Origin: Hymenopus coronatus
Lineage: Eukaryota > Arthropoda > Insecta > Mantodea > Hymenopodidae
Assembly: GCA_030762935.1 (NCBI GenBank)
Contig: CM060881.1
Span: 98,010,001-98,074,000 of the forward strand
Direction: 5' to 3'
Length of the DNA: 64,000 nt
Shown: piece after piece, positions 24,505-34,876 of the stretch
Numbering within the stretch: the first letter of the stretch is position 1
Layout: every line of letters begins with the position of its first letter
Notes under the pieces: generated by a model
Seen by the model: only the letters and a program-made list of their open reading frames with translations
Databases searched by the model: none
Told to the model about the DNA's origin: nothing
Position numbers and translations under genes: made by a program

Positions 24505-25445
24505 TGTCTAGGTGCTATGTACATAGTGTATAGAGAAGGTGTTGCATTCCATCCAAAAATTCGATATCGAGATTTCACTATATATATTCGTTTTTGAGTT
24601 ATCATGTTCACAGACACATGGACACACTGACACACACGGACCTTTTTCTAAAACTGTTTTTTGGGATACATGGTACCCTAAAACGTATACACGTGTATAT
24701 ATACACGTTTTAGGGTCCCCTGTGTGTCAGTGTGTCCATGTGTCTGTGAACATGATAACTCAAAAACGAAAAATCGGTAAAATACCAATCTTGGTATTTA
24801 AGTTTAGTGTCTTCCAGGGATGCGACACGAAGATGTTGAGAAAAATTGCCCACACCAAACTACCCTTTAAATGGAAAAAATTTCGAAAATTTTGATTTTC
24901 TCAAAAATGGCTTTAACGATTTTGATTAAAATGCCGTATATTAAATATGGCAAATTATATGCCAAATAAAATGCATATCTTGAATTTACTTCCAATGGCC
25001 TTTAAAGAGCTCTTTATTCTGAATGAATTTTGCTGAATTTTGCATAACTGGTAAACCATAGATAGACAAAAACTTACTACACAAAAATGTAGATCACGTT
25101 AAAATACAACAATTTATGTCATACTCGTCTTTTCGTGGAATTGACCATTTCTAAAATATTCCTTGTTATTTGTTTCGAATTTAAAATACTTAAAACTTTC
25201 GCACCCCTGCTTAGAAACGGTTTTTAACCACATTGGCAACCTGCTTTTAAAAGAGTTGACTAACGTTTTATCCTAGTGTATTACCTTATTTCCCTTCTAC
25301 TTATAAGGAATCAAGTAATTGAGACAACATCTGCTAATGTTTATCTCGATTATCATAAAGTAGATAGAGGAGTAAGCTTTTTAATAATAATTTGTTACAG
25401 AGACGTAGAGAAAGTCACATGGATGGAACGCATCAGATTTGTTTT
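24505..25445 (+). repeat. PTR repeat containing an internal inverted duplication
   Basis: Opens with GGTGCTATGTACATAGTGTA and GAGAAGGTGTTGCATTCC. At 24588 it switches into the opposite orientation for about 100 bp, then back again, giving two arms of 49 identical bases (24588-24636 and 24721-24769). From there the unit runs normally to CACATGGATGGAACGCATCA near 25437. Confidence 0.85.
24588..24769. repeat. perfect 49-bp inverted repeat with nested palindromes
   Basis: Arms 24588-24636 and 24721-24769 are exact reverse complements. Inside, CCCTAAAACGT (24676-24686) pairs with ACGTTTTAGGG (24705-24715), and TATACACGTGTATA (24686-24699) is self-complementary. The whole stretch could form a long cruciform or RNA hairpin. 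Confidence 0.9.
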
Positions 25446-25666
25446 GGAATTATACATAATGAGGATACCATTGCAATTGTATATAACTAACAAAATCTTA
25501 GTTATATATTTATACTTTCAGTGTCACAGAGGCTGTTTCAGTGCCATCTAGCAACGTGATTAAATTCTGGAACATTATACGAACATAATATAAAATAAAC
25601 TAAATAATATGTATATTACAGAGCTTGTGTGGCTACTCTAATGTTGTTTCTTTTGTCTTGTTGCAG

Positions 25667-25727
25667 TTCCGACATATTGGTGGTCAGCGACGCTATTCAG
25701 AGCAAAAGCTTATGTAACCTCGTAATG
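25667..25727 (+). other. candidate internal exon, 61 bp, of an unidentified gene
   Basis: Signals in order: CTAAT branch-point-like motif (25638-25642), pyrimidine-rich TTTCTTTTGTCTTGTTG tract, CAG acceptor (25664-25666), then a GTGAGT donor starting at 25728. If one base completes the previous codon, the remaining 60 bases are open and read SDILVVSDAIQSKSLCNLVM; the other two frames contain stops. The stretch is less AT-rich than its surroundings and matches none of the repeat families. I do not recognise the peptide. It may be coding, a UTR exon or a chance alignment of signals. Confidence 0.35.
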
Positions 25728-26269
25728 GTGAGTAAACACCTGTCTCCTTTGGTGCATGTCCTACAACCTGCGTGACGTTTACAATTATTATTTCTTGCTG
25801 CTTGGATATGAGGCCTCGAGTATCAAAACTCTATAGATATTGGTGGCAAATAAATGTACCTCTTGTTGTGGCAGTAGTAGATGTGGAATATTCGGAAAAG
25901 AATTCTGGTTCATAAAAATGAAAAATTGAGAAATATACTTTCTTACGATCATAATATAGAGATTAGAATTTCATACGATTAAGTAAATGACACGACTTGT
26001 CAAATACAATTTTTACTGTATTTTGTTCAAGTTTACTTGTTTCCAAACAAAACACGGTACAGAAAATGAAAAATTACTCTTATTCAAGGCCGGATCCAGA
26101 GAGAGGGAGGGCATATTATGTCTTGTGCTCATCAAGCAAAATATTACAAGAAAGAAAGGGAGGGGGGAAACTGCAACATAATACATTTCAAATCAAGGTT
26201 TATAAAATGAACAAGTATATTTAGTTAAATAAATGTAAACCTAAGAAATGCCTATTGATTTATGTGTAA

Positions 26270-26326
26270 ATAATAACAATAATAATATTAATAATAAAAT
26301 AATAATAATAAAATAATAATAACAAT
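26270..26326. repeat. imperfect (AAT)n tract
   Basis: AATAATAAT units interrupted by AAAAT. Simple repeat. Confidence 0.85.
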
Positions 26327-27304
26327 TCAATGCGCTTCCCTAATTTTATCATGTTTAATGACTTGCTCGGTCTGTTGAAAGGATAGCGTTACATGCAGTA
26401 ACGAGGGTTGTTCTTTTTTTCATAAGTAAGTTTTTTATTTTAATGTAAGTATAAATACTAGTATTTTTGATTATACAGTGCTTAATTCACAACTGTTTAA
26501 TTGCGTTATTATTAAATAGTTATTAGTATATTATTAATATTATAAATTCACAACTGTTTTAGAATATTTTGTATTTAGCAGTTTCAAAGGTAGCGAAGTA
26601 GTATTCGTACCGGATATAGTATTATTTATTTTGCCCCTAATGAGCCTCCAATATTGTATATCTCAGAGTCTGCATTTTCGAAGCTAAATATTTAAAATTT
26701 ATTGGGTGCCTCCCCCTTTACAGAAATCCTGCATTCGCCCTTACCCTTAGTAGGTATTTCCATATTATTTGTATATCAAAAAGTTCACATATCAAGATAA
26801 CAAAACATTTACCAATAAGTCACATTTTAGATCCTTAGTTTTACGCTCTGTACCCATATGTATTTACTTTTTCATACTGCGAAGAAAGTACAATAGTATT
26901 TTAATCAAATGTTAGAATGTAAGCAATGAAGGAAGAAGTGAGATTTTGAATGGTCCGATATACATTTGACAATGTTGAACTGTAGCCGCTACTGAAGCAT
27001 TAATTACATCGTTTTTTTTTTTTTTCTATTTTAAATGACGTTTTTATTACGGATTGTTCAACATAATTATAATAGATGAGATCCAGATTTGAAAGTTTTC
27101 AAAATACTAATCTGAATAATGAATGTCCACAAAAAGTATGTTTTCAAGTATAGTATTATTTTGAAATGCTCTGGCCCACCCTCCCAAATCCCTTATAGAA
27201 AATTCGCCATAAAATGTCCACAAGATACTCTATTTAGAGACTTCTAGGCACGCGCAAATAAAAGCGCCAACCTATATAACTTTCCGTAGCACTTATGTAC
27301 ATTA

Positions 27305-27450
27305 TACATAGATTTTCTTGAAAATCTCCCACCCCAAACTAACACTTCGAGGAATTTTGGGAAATTTTGTATTTCTCAAAATCGGCTCTAACAATGTTAA
27401 TTAACACACTCTAATTAAGAATTTATAGACAAATAAAATGTATACTATCT
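27305..27450 (+). repeat. PTR repeat, internal fragment
   Basis: GATTTTCTTGAAAATCTCCC, ACCCCAAACTA, TTCTCAAAATCGGCTCTAAC, then ACAAATAAAATGTATA. These are middle-of-unit markers only. Confidence 0.6.
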
Positions 27451-27454
27451 TGAA

Positions 27455-28400
27455 CTAGACCTAACAGAGCGCACGCTCGTGTACTTAGATGACACCGTTA
27501 GATATTATTGAAAATTTATATAGTAAAATCACTTTATTTACTGTCATACATATACACCACGCGCACCCACACACACTAACCGAGACATAACCTCAGGGGA
27601 ATTAGGAAATCAGACGACCCAATCGATTTACTGGCTCGATAGGGCTCCTCTCGTGAGGGATATGCTCCTACTCGTTTTAAAGATTTACCGATATTAAATA
27701 GTTCCTATGCATTAATCAATTTTAAAGGTAAAACATTTCCCATATTAATTTCTGTAATAATTTATAAGAACTTTAGTCAAGGATCTATAACTCCACAGAT
27801 TTTCTTTAGAATGAGATGTCTTCCTCCAAGCTGAAATTTACAACAGTCGCAAACTTCTATTGTTTATTCATCCTTAAGTTGATCCTCACCAAAAAAGACG
27901 ACAAGTGCACCATCACAGTGTAGCCGTCCATCATTCGCGTCAGAAATAGTCATAATTTGACCACTTATACTATGTGCTAAGAAGAGAAAATAAAACGTTA
28001 TTTTTCTGAAAATGTTGTTTATTCAATATTGAATTCTCTTAAAATAAAGAATATCACTGTATTTCAAAGAATCATCTTGTAAATTCTATGTTCGATTGTC
28101 ATCGGCTTATAGCTTAAAGTCGATGGAGATGAAAAATAAACGATATTTATTTCAGTATCTTTGGCACGTACACTTTCCTGACTATTGCTAACTTTGGTAT
28201 CGATGGAGCCACATCTGGGGACTGGAGGACCTTAACGATGAGTGCAATTACTTTCACGGAAAGGCAGCTGATGCAATGCTAAATATAAAAGGTCTCTCAG
28301 GAAAATCATAAAATTTTAACAAGGGAGGAAACCCAAATAGCAGGAGCATGAAATATTAACCACTCAATGTTAGGTAATGTTCTAGTTTATTTTGCTTTTC
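27455..28400. other. no recognised feature
   Basis: About 950 bp without a repeat match or a frame of note. Confidence 0.4.
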
Positions 28401-28404
28401 TGTT

Positions 28405-28502
28405 TGTAAGATTTACTTTCTCTGGAACCTACCCATAATACATGGCGGGATGCTGTATTTCACCCAGAAGTTCTGTTGGGATATTTCATCAGAAATATAC
28501 CG
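28405..28502 (+). repeat. PTR repeat, terminal fragment
   Basis: TTTACTTTCTCTGGAACCTA, GATGCTGTATTTCACCCAGA, GATATTTCATCAGAAATATA. First 100 bp of a unit, cut by unrelated sequence at 28503. Confidence 0.6.
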
Positions 28503-28599
28503 GGTGAGTCTTCTTAGCCTGCGGATTTAGAAGTTTTGTAGTCCCGGCGTTCAATAGGCTATACCGTAAACACTGTGCACTGCATCACGTCGTAGCAAT

Positions 28600-28725
28600 T
28601 TCGGCCGAAATGACTGCTTTTCAGCGCTGTGCGTGAAGTGATTTGCTCTCGCAGAGCAACAGAGTGCGCGTTGGCCTTCAGTGTTGAAGATCCCAGGTTC
28701 AAATACTGCCAATTGAAAGCACTTT
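28600..28725 (+). mobile_element. tRNA-like SINE fragment
   Basis: AGCAACAGAGTGCGCGTTGG, TCAGTGTTGAAGATCCC, then CAGGTTCAAATACTGCC (B-box-like). The spacing suits a decayed tRNA-derived head. No second copy was found here. Confidence 0.4.
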
Positions 28726-28849
28726 TTATGTTTAGTAAACTTTGCGAAATAGTTATGATTGTTGTGAACCTCTCTGGTTTCCAAAGTAGTGAATTAAACT
28801 GTGACTATGACATCATGCCGGACCATCACACAAATAAACGTTATAATTT

Positions 28850-28940
28850 ATCCGTGTAATAGGGATTCGAATTGACTACCCTGCTGTTGAATGCAGGATC
28901 TCATCTAACCACCATTGCCAGCCTAACCAGGCGCAACATA
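28850..28940 (-). mobile_element. tRNA-like SINE fragment, minus strand
   Basis: The reverse complement has CTGGCAATGGTGGTTAGATG, GATCCTGCATTCAACAGCAG and AGTCAATTCGAATCCCTATT. These have A-box, anticodon-arm and B-box spacing. It lies just downstream of the minus-strand transposase relic. Confidence 0.45.
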
Positions 28941-29925
28941 GCCGATGTGATATTGCGGCAAACTAAGATAATGCGTTCCCTGAGCTGTTGAAGGGTCGCT
29001 GGCCGCTCCTGGCACATGACAAGATAACCCTATAAGAAGGAACTTAATTGGGTTAGATCTGGTGAACATGCTGTTCCATGCCATCCAGTCCATCGCTCAG
29101 GGTAGATAGCATCAAGATAAGCAGGTACATGACGGGCGAATAAGCTGGCGCCCCATCATGATGGTCCAACATAGTCTGTTATGAACATCCATTAAAGTAG
29201 GCAGCTGAGTTTGATGGAAGTGGATATATCGATTCCCAGTGAATTGACCATCCAAAAAATACGGGCCTCTTTGATGATTACCGAATATACCAGCCCAATT
29301 GTTGAAACCTCTTCGGACTTATAAGATCACCCGCGCATTCAATGTGGATTTACAGTAGTTCTGTAATGATGCTGTGCTGATTATATGGCCTGTGTTTTGG
29401 AACCCTTTCTTGTCTGTAAATAACACAGTTGACAAATAAACGTTGTTCAGTTCGTTGTATGATCCACCTAGCGAACGCCACTCTCGTTCAGGGTCTGGCT
29501 GCAGTAGCTCCTGGTGTAGTTGAAGATGAAAGGGTGAAATTTTGTATGATGTGGTATTATCCTCCACATTGGCTAATATTGAAATGCTGTGGATGTCTCT
29601 CGCACTACAATGAGAATGCTGAATGGCATAGTCAGTCACACGATCCGTCGTTTCTTGGTTACAGGCAGGGTGATTTCTTCGTGGATGTAGTATCTTGTGC
29701 ACTGTTTCTGATTTCACAACATGTTTCGCAATTTGCAAAAGCGTGTGATCTGTAGAAATCTCTGTTGGTATAGCCGAAATGCCTACGTGGCATTCTGCTG
29801 CACTTCCCCCTACAATAACAGCATGTCCGATACTCTCTATATGAAAACGTTGTTCCACAGTGAGCATGGACAGTTGGAACTTCGTATTTACAGGAAAATC
29901 CAATTTTTAGTGCATTCGGAAATAA
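28930..29925 (-). pseudogene. mariner-like transposase pseudogene (DDE, HDGAPA type)
   Basis: Read on the minus strand: an N-terminal REYRTCCYCRGKC...RMPRRHFGYTNRDF block in one frame (29659-29860), resembling the helix-turn-helix start of this transposase group. A 194-codon frame (29319-29903) then carries FHLQLHQELLQPDPE and YLSTVLFTDKKGF, which holds the first catalytic Asp. Past a stop, near 29125-29165, are HHDGAPAYS in one frame (second Asp) and ARHVPAYLDAIYPERWTGWHG in another. SPDLT (third Asp) follows near 29060-29080. The order matches a large arthropod mariner-like family, but the frame changes several times. Inactive relic about 1 kb long. Confidence 0.8.
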
Positions 29926-30043
29926 ATCACAATTTCCTAGAACTTCTCGAAACATTAAGAGAAATAAATTTAAAAAATCTGATGTGTTCCATTCACATAG
30001 CTTTCTCTACATTCCTGTTACAAATTATTCTTAATCTGCTTTT

Positions 30044-30186
30044 AAAACAAAACATTGGCTCCATTAATAATACTTTTAGTATATTTTCTACTCACAGTAG
30101 ATTTCATTTTATCGAGGAGAAAAAATGGAATTTGTTAGCATAAAAATATACTAAAAGTATTATTAATGGAATCAATGTTTTGTTTT
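30044..30186. repeat. 44-bp inverted repeat (hairpin), about 55-base loop
   Basis: The left arm (30044-30087) and right arm (30143-30186) pair over 44 bases with two mismatches. The arms contain AATACTTTTAGTATATTTT and its complement. It is inside a PTR copy and could be a small foldback MITE; no clear target duplication was identified. Confidence 0.85.
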
Positions 30187-30206
30187 GTTCTTAAAAGTTT
30201 AACTTT

Positions 30207-30209
30207 GGG

Positions 30210-30245
<36 letters not shown>

Positions 30246-30285
30246 AGAGGAAGGACCTTTGTTTTATTTTACCTAAGTTACCCCT
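30207..30285 (-). mobile_element. Family G retroposon tail with poly(T), minus strand
   Basis: A T homopolymer of about 35 bases followed by GAGAGGAAGGACCTTTGTTT and TATTTTAC. This mirrors the AAAGGCCTTTCCTTTC plus poly(A) end of the plus-strand copy at 35711-36003, so it is a severely 5'-truncated insertion of that family. Confidence 0.6.
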
Positions 30286-31090
30286 CGCCAACCAATCTAT
30301 CTACTGCATGCTAATAATGATTAAGTAGATCAGTCCTTATAAGTATAAGGTAAATAAGGGAATACATTAGGCTAAAGCGATAATCAAATCTTTTAAAAAC
30401 TGGTTAAACTATGTGATTGAAGTTCCTTTGTTTGTATGGCCAGGAGCTTACAAATGAGAAAAGTACAAGAGTTTTAAAACTGAAACCAATAACAACCAAA
30501 TTCGAACAAACTGTATGTAACATAAATTGTGTGTTTTAACGAAATCTACATTTTTTGCTGAGTAAGTTTTTATCCATCTCTTACGGTTTTACCAGTTATG
30601 CAAAGTTCGCAAAGCTCATCCAGAATAAAGATGTCTTCAGAGCCTATTCTCAGAAAAGTCAGATTATTTGTCATGTAAATATCTTTAATATGCAATATTT
30701 TAATCAATATTAATAGAGCCATTTTTGAGAAAATGAAAATTTTGAAAAATTGTTCAATGTAAACTGTAGTTGGGTTGGGAGATTTTCTTGAAATCTTCGT
30801 GTGGGACTTTAAGCTATGCTGCCAACAGACACACACACGAACCTTTCCCTAATAATGCTTTTTTTCGAACTCAGAGGACCTCTAAACATATATTTCCGGT
30901 AAAATCTCGATATCGAGTTTTCGGGTGGAATACAATACCTTCTCTATCCATTATGTATATTGTACATAAGGGGCTAGAGAAAGTAAAAAATCTCGTTCAT
31001 CCTCAGGTGTAATATGAGCCTCCGGCTTTACCGTGCCTTAACAGCAGTTAACCATTGTTAACGTCAGTATACACAGAGCACCGTTGCCTC

Positions 31091-31358
31091 AAGCAGCCGG
31101 TCCCCATGGCCACGCTCGCTAAAGCGTCTCGCTTTGGTGCTTCGTGGGCAGGGGATCGTGGGTTCGAGTCTCGCCTCGGGCATGGGTGTTATATGTTTGT
31201 GCAATGAGTATATGTTTGTAAAAGAAACAGTAAAACCAGTAAACCAGTAATCAGTAAAACCTACGGGGGGAAATGTAAATAGGGATACAGTACCGGAGTC
31301 CTGATCAGACTCCGTTACTGTTTTTAATAAAAAAAGAAAAAAAAAAAAAAAAAGCAGC
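31091..31358 (+). mobile_element. SINE family E, tRNA-derived, with poly(A) tail
   Basis: TGGCCACGCTCGCTAAAGCG (A-box region), then GATCGTGGGTTCGAGTCTCG (B box), a TTTGTAAAAGAAACAGT body, GTCCTGATCAGACTCCG, and an A-rich tail at 31327-31353. A possible 7-bp target duplication AAGCAGC flanks it (31091-31097 and 31352-31358). The minus-strand 121-codon frame over it is a shadow of the element. Confidence 0.75.
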
Positions 31359-31479
31359 AGGCTGTTGAATGCGGTATCAGCACCTGCATTTGCTATCGTC
31401 TGTAAAATACAAGGTTGCCTAGTCGCCAATCCACAAGATCAGTTGACTCAACCGCTATATTTTTAGCCTCCAGAAAAAT

Positions 31480-32482
31480 GAGGTGGGATGTGTTCCATTC
31501 ACATGACTTTCTCTACATCTCTGCAACAAATTATTGTTAACCCTACTCTGCTCGCGTGGTCGGTACAAACGTAGCAGCTCGCGTGGCGTCTAAGAGACGC
31601 CGATGCTATTAATACCTTTCAATTTAATTTAGTGATACATAAGCACTTAACATATAATCAAAAGTGATTCAGGAAAATATCTAAGAAAAATAACAATTAT
31701 CAACTCTAACTTCACATTAAATTTGAAAAAAGTAGGATTTTTAACGCAAACGTCTGTTACAATAAATCAAGGGAAAAAATATACACAGACAGGCCGATAT
31801 TGTTCATACAAGGATTGAAAATACATAAAAAAGGTATCCTATAAAAGTAAAAATTACAATAATAATTATGTGTCTGAACAATTGCAATAAATGGAAGGAC
31901 AGTATGCAAAGTAATGAGCGGCCATCTTCACAAACCTTAGTAAAAATATAAAAGTAACAGTATGATAGTCAAGATGTGGGCTTGTAAACAATATCATAAA
32001 ATAAAGGACACTAGTAGCACCCATTGTTGCCTAATCACAGTAAAAGCAACAAACCTAATTATTCCATAAAGTTGCGTAGTCACTTGTATTTGTCTAAGAA
32101 TTTCCACGAATAGTGATGCCAAATGCGAAAGAACGAAGGTCGCGTGGCGTCCCACAGACTCCAATCACACTTCTAAGGAAACAACGTGCTTTTTTAGCTC
32201 CATTGGGCGTCTTATACCCTTGTGGATGTGACTATATATGCGTGATTAGGTGATTGAAAGGTAGATGGAGTCGCCGGTCAGGCACTGTATCTGTTTTCTT
32301 ATAATATGAGAAAATAACTCTCCCAGACGCCACGCGAGCAGAGCTGGGTTAAAAAGCTTATGCTTCTATTTACTTCATGCTAAAACATATATTTCCGGTG
32401 AAATGTCGGTATCCAATTTTTGGGTGGAGTGCAATACCTTCTCTATTCACCACGTACATAGTACGTGTAGAGAAAATAAAAA
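31480..32482 (-). repeat. PTR repeat split by a piggyBac-type element
   Basis: The left part (31480-31540) holds GTGTTCCATTCACATGACTT and CTGCAACAAATTATTGTTAA. The right part resumes with AAAAGCTTATGCTTCTATTT at 32349, jumps after CTTCATGCTAA to ACATATATTTCCGGTGAAAT, and ends at ACGTACATAGTACGTGTAGA. So this copy has the inserted element plus a large internal deletion. Confidence 0.85.
31537..32352. mobile_element. non-autonomous piggyBac-type MITE, 808 bp, TTAA target duplication
   Basis: The element spans 31541-32348 and is flanked on both sides by TTAA (31537-31540 and 32349-32352). The left end CCCTACTCTGCTCGCGTGG matches the reverse complement of the right end at 17 of 19 positions. The motif GCGTGGCGTC recurs inside near 31581 and 32142 and in the right terminus. 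Its interior is AT-rich with no transposase frame. TTAA targets and CCC-starting ends are hallmarks of piggyBac transposons. The host PTR sequence reads across the site once one TTAA is removed. Confidence 0.85.
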
Positions 32483-32489
32483 TCATTTT

Positions 32490-33010
32490 AGATAAATGTC
32501 CATGTGTGTGTTGTGTGTGCGTGCGTGTGTGTGTGTCTGTACGCCTTGCTGACCTGTAATCGTCGCTGGTATATTAACTTTTGCTTTGAAAAGCTTATAC
32601 CTGATTATTACATGTGTTCTGTCGGCTTCCTTTAAGTAGTGGCAGTCTTTGTCCCAGGGGATGTAAAATTAACAAGAGCGGCAGTACTACCTCAAAACCT
32701 TAGAATGGACATCAGAGCGCAACTGACACGTTCGAGAATGTTCGTTTTTTCTGGAAATTCTTTTGACATCATTGTGATTGCGGTGAAGGGCTGGACTATG
32801 GACAAACTTTCGTATTTATGATTCTACTTCGTGGTATTACACAAAATGATTTCTATGGTACGAAGCTTCGATTAGCATGTGTACTGTCTTGCAAAATCGG
32901 ACTCTTCGTTTGCATTGTACATAACTTCCTAACAGTGTGTGTGTATAGGGGAGGGAGGAAGCTGCAGAGAGTCAGCATTGCAGCGATTGGCTTATTCTAC
33001 GTTAGATCTC
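32490..33010. other. unassigned stretch, short GT tract
   Basis: Contains a GTGTGTGCGTGCGTGTG tract (about 32505-32537) and two short frames (32639-32821, 32818-33030) without recognisable domains. Confidence 0.35.
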
Positions 33011-33011
33011 T

Positions 33012-33405
33012 GGAGGAGAGGATGAGATGAGTGTAATTTCAAAGGGCGGCTGAATCCTGAGGGAGGGAGCCGCCGTGGAGGTTTCTATAACAGTTTTCAA
33101 GCTGTACTTCATCTCGATGCGGGAAGCACTACGTACTTCAGATACGAACAAATCTTACACGCTATCCCGCCCTCAAGAGCTGCATTTCTAGAGCGCAGTC
33201 ACCTCCAACGAAGGGTGCTTCCACCGTAGTCAGCCCTTAAAAAGACCGGTTGGTATTAAATGGCGATGAAATAAAGAGACAGAAAGTTCGATGAAAGAAG
33301 AAACCTCCCCGGGAAAACCCCCGAAAAAAAGACCCATATCAGAATGTCGGCCTCGGGTAACCGATCCCACATCCTCCCGAATGTCAGTCCACCTGGCTCT
33401 GTTTC
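33012..33405 (-). mobile_element. SINE family A, minus strand
   Basis: The left end GAGGATGAGATGAGTGTAAT corresponds to the left end of the 54396-54830 copy. It contains TTTTCAAGCTGTACTTCATC, CTAGAGCGCAGTCACCTCCA and GATGAAATAAAGAGACAGAA. The right end has the reverse-complement head: GGTAACCGATCCCACATCC and GTCCACCTGGCTC. Confidence 0.75.
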
Positions 33406-33419
33406 CTAACGGTAGTTAA

Positions 33420-33593
33420 TGTGTGTGTGTGTATATATATTCTTTTATTATTCTACCTATCTCAAATATAATAATATCTATAACGATTGACGACTCAGTC
33501 ATAAAGCGGTGATCTCTTCCATTTTGTATGGCTTCTATATCTCAAAGCAATTAGTCTCGGGGTCGGGTATTTTTGATCTGATTGTATATTGAT

Positions 33594-33632
<39 letters not shown>

Positions 33633-33911
33633 GTGAATATAATTTTCAGCTCTAAATTCGGCACATCCAAAAACTGCTATAAAATCACCATGAATTAGGC
33701 AGTCGTATATTACCAAATGGCACTTGCCTAGCCCGACTCCAAGAGAGATGCTGGTTGGTAGCGAGTCCCAGTCGCGCGGTGTAGGTTTTGATAGATAAGC
33801 CGGCGCAGCATAGATCACCTTAGTAATGGAAAACGTAGCATGTGGGTTTTGTTATGTGTTTTGTATAACACGTTCTGAGGTTGTATATGTGGCGTATGAC
33901 AGCCGTTGTTC
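33420..33911. repeat. direct repeat, copy 1 of 2 (about 470 bp)
   Basis: Starts in a (GT)n(AT)n tract and contains GATTGACGACTCAGTCATAA, CTCGGGGTCGGGTA, AAATTCGGCACATCC, GATGCTGGTTGGTAGCGAGT and GTAATGGAAAACGTAGCATG. It ends at ATGACAGCCGTTGTTC. A nearly identical copy lies at 34850-35329 in the same orientation. A (TA)n run at about 33600-33630 accounts for part of the length difference. Confidence 0.9.
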
Positions 33912-34589
33912 TTTACATGCATTCTCAAGGTTTGTTCACGCATAACCATAGAAAGTACCTGGAGCTACCAATTTAATCCGCTTGAAATTATTCGCTCGCC
34001 AAGCAATCCAGGAGATTCCTTGTGTCCCTGACCTCATGGCGAACTGCCCCTTCCTATTGAAACGACATCTCGCTCGACATAAGACTGTGGGACATAAATA
34101 ATTGTCTGTAGTAATTGCACAAGAGTGCTTCATCTTTCTGATAAGTCTGCGGGCTCGCGAAATCATGCTAGTAATTGAATAAGACCATTTCACGATTAAA
34201 TTTGTAGCTGACAAAATAAAATTTCTTATGCAAAACTACAATAGTATTTATTATAAACACATGAAAAGCGAATGATTTGGTTTCTTCCAAAGTTAGGTAA
34301 AACAAATCTCTCTGTACTCGTATCATGACCTACTAATGATAAATACTGTTGCCAACTATTGGGAGCGGAAATAATGATCAACCGTACTAAAACCTAAAAA
34401 TTAGTTGTTTACGTTTTGCAGCCCCTTCAGTCTTGGAGAAACTAAGTTTTGGTCTGTAAATGGGTTAAAATTGATGTAGTGTTCTTAGAAATACGTTTCT
34501 TGTATCAGTTTCACTGAAAGGAGGAAAAGTGTTTTTCAAGGTTTGAGAAAATTTGGAACAATTTAAGAGCAGGCCCATTCCATTCTAAA

Positions 34590-34830
34590 GATTCAACAAA
34601 GTGGCCGTTGCGATTTCCAGATCTCAATCCGATCGAGTTTTGGTTATAGAATTACCTTAATGAACGAGTTTTCCTGACATATCCAACAAACTGACAACAA
34701 ATGAAAGGTGCTCTCAGAAATTGTTAATATTCCAAGAATCATTTGTAAAATGCTGTGCACAGAGTCGCAGAAAGAAATGTGTATGTTGAACAAGAGAGCA
34801 GAGCACTTATTTGCAATGTTTTATAAAGCC
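34590..34830 (+). pseudogene. mariner/Tc1-type transposase, C-terminal fragment
   Basis: From about 34600 one frame reads WPLRFPDLNPIEFWL then a stop, NYLNERVFL. These correspond to the third catalytic Asp motif (SPDLNP) and the segment after it. A further NAVHRVAERN-like segment follows. Only the last fifth of a transposase is present, lying between the two direct repeats. Confidence 0.65.
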
Positions 34831-34839
34831 CCATACTTT

Positions 34840-34844
34840 GCCCA

Positions 34845-34876
<32 letters not shown>

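Larger units (their letters stand above)
25450..27300. other. mostly unassigned AT-rich DNA around the candidate exon
   Basis: Apart from the candidate exon at 25667-25727 and AAT-type simple repeats near 26270-26325, no family was recognised. Sequence near 26080-26170 is purine-rich (GAGAGAGGGAGGG). Confidence 0.35.
29965..30990 (-). repeat. PTR repeat interrupted by a hairpin and a poly(T) tail
   Basis: Opens AAAAAATCTGATGTGTTCCA. It is interrupted at about 30040-30290 by the 44-bp hairpin and by a poly(T)-led family G tail, then resumes at CTACTGCATGCTAATAATG. It runs through TTACGGTTTTACCAGTTATG and AAATCTCGATATCGAGTTTT to GTACATAAGGGGCTAGAGAA. Confidence 0.8.

Noticed and set aside
31064..31429. 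121-codon minus-strand frame with a run of Phe/Leu
   Set aside because: The Phe run is the complement of the SINE E poly(A) tail.
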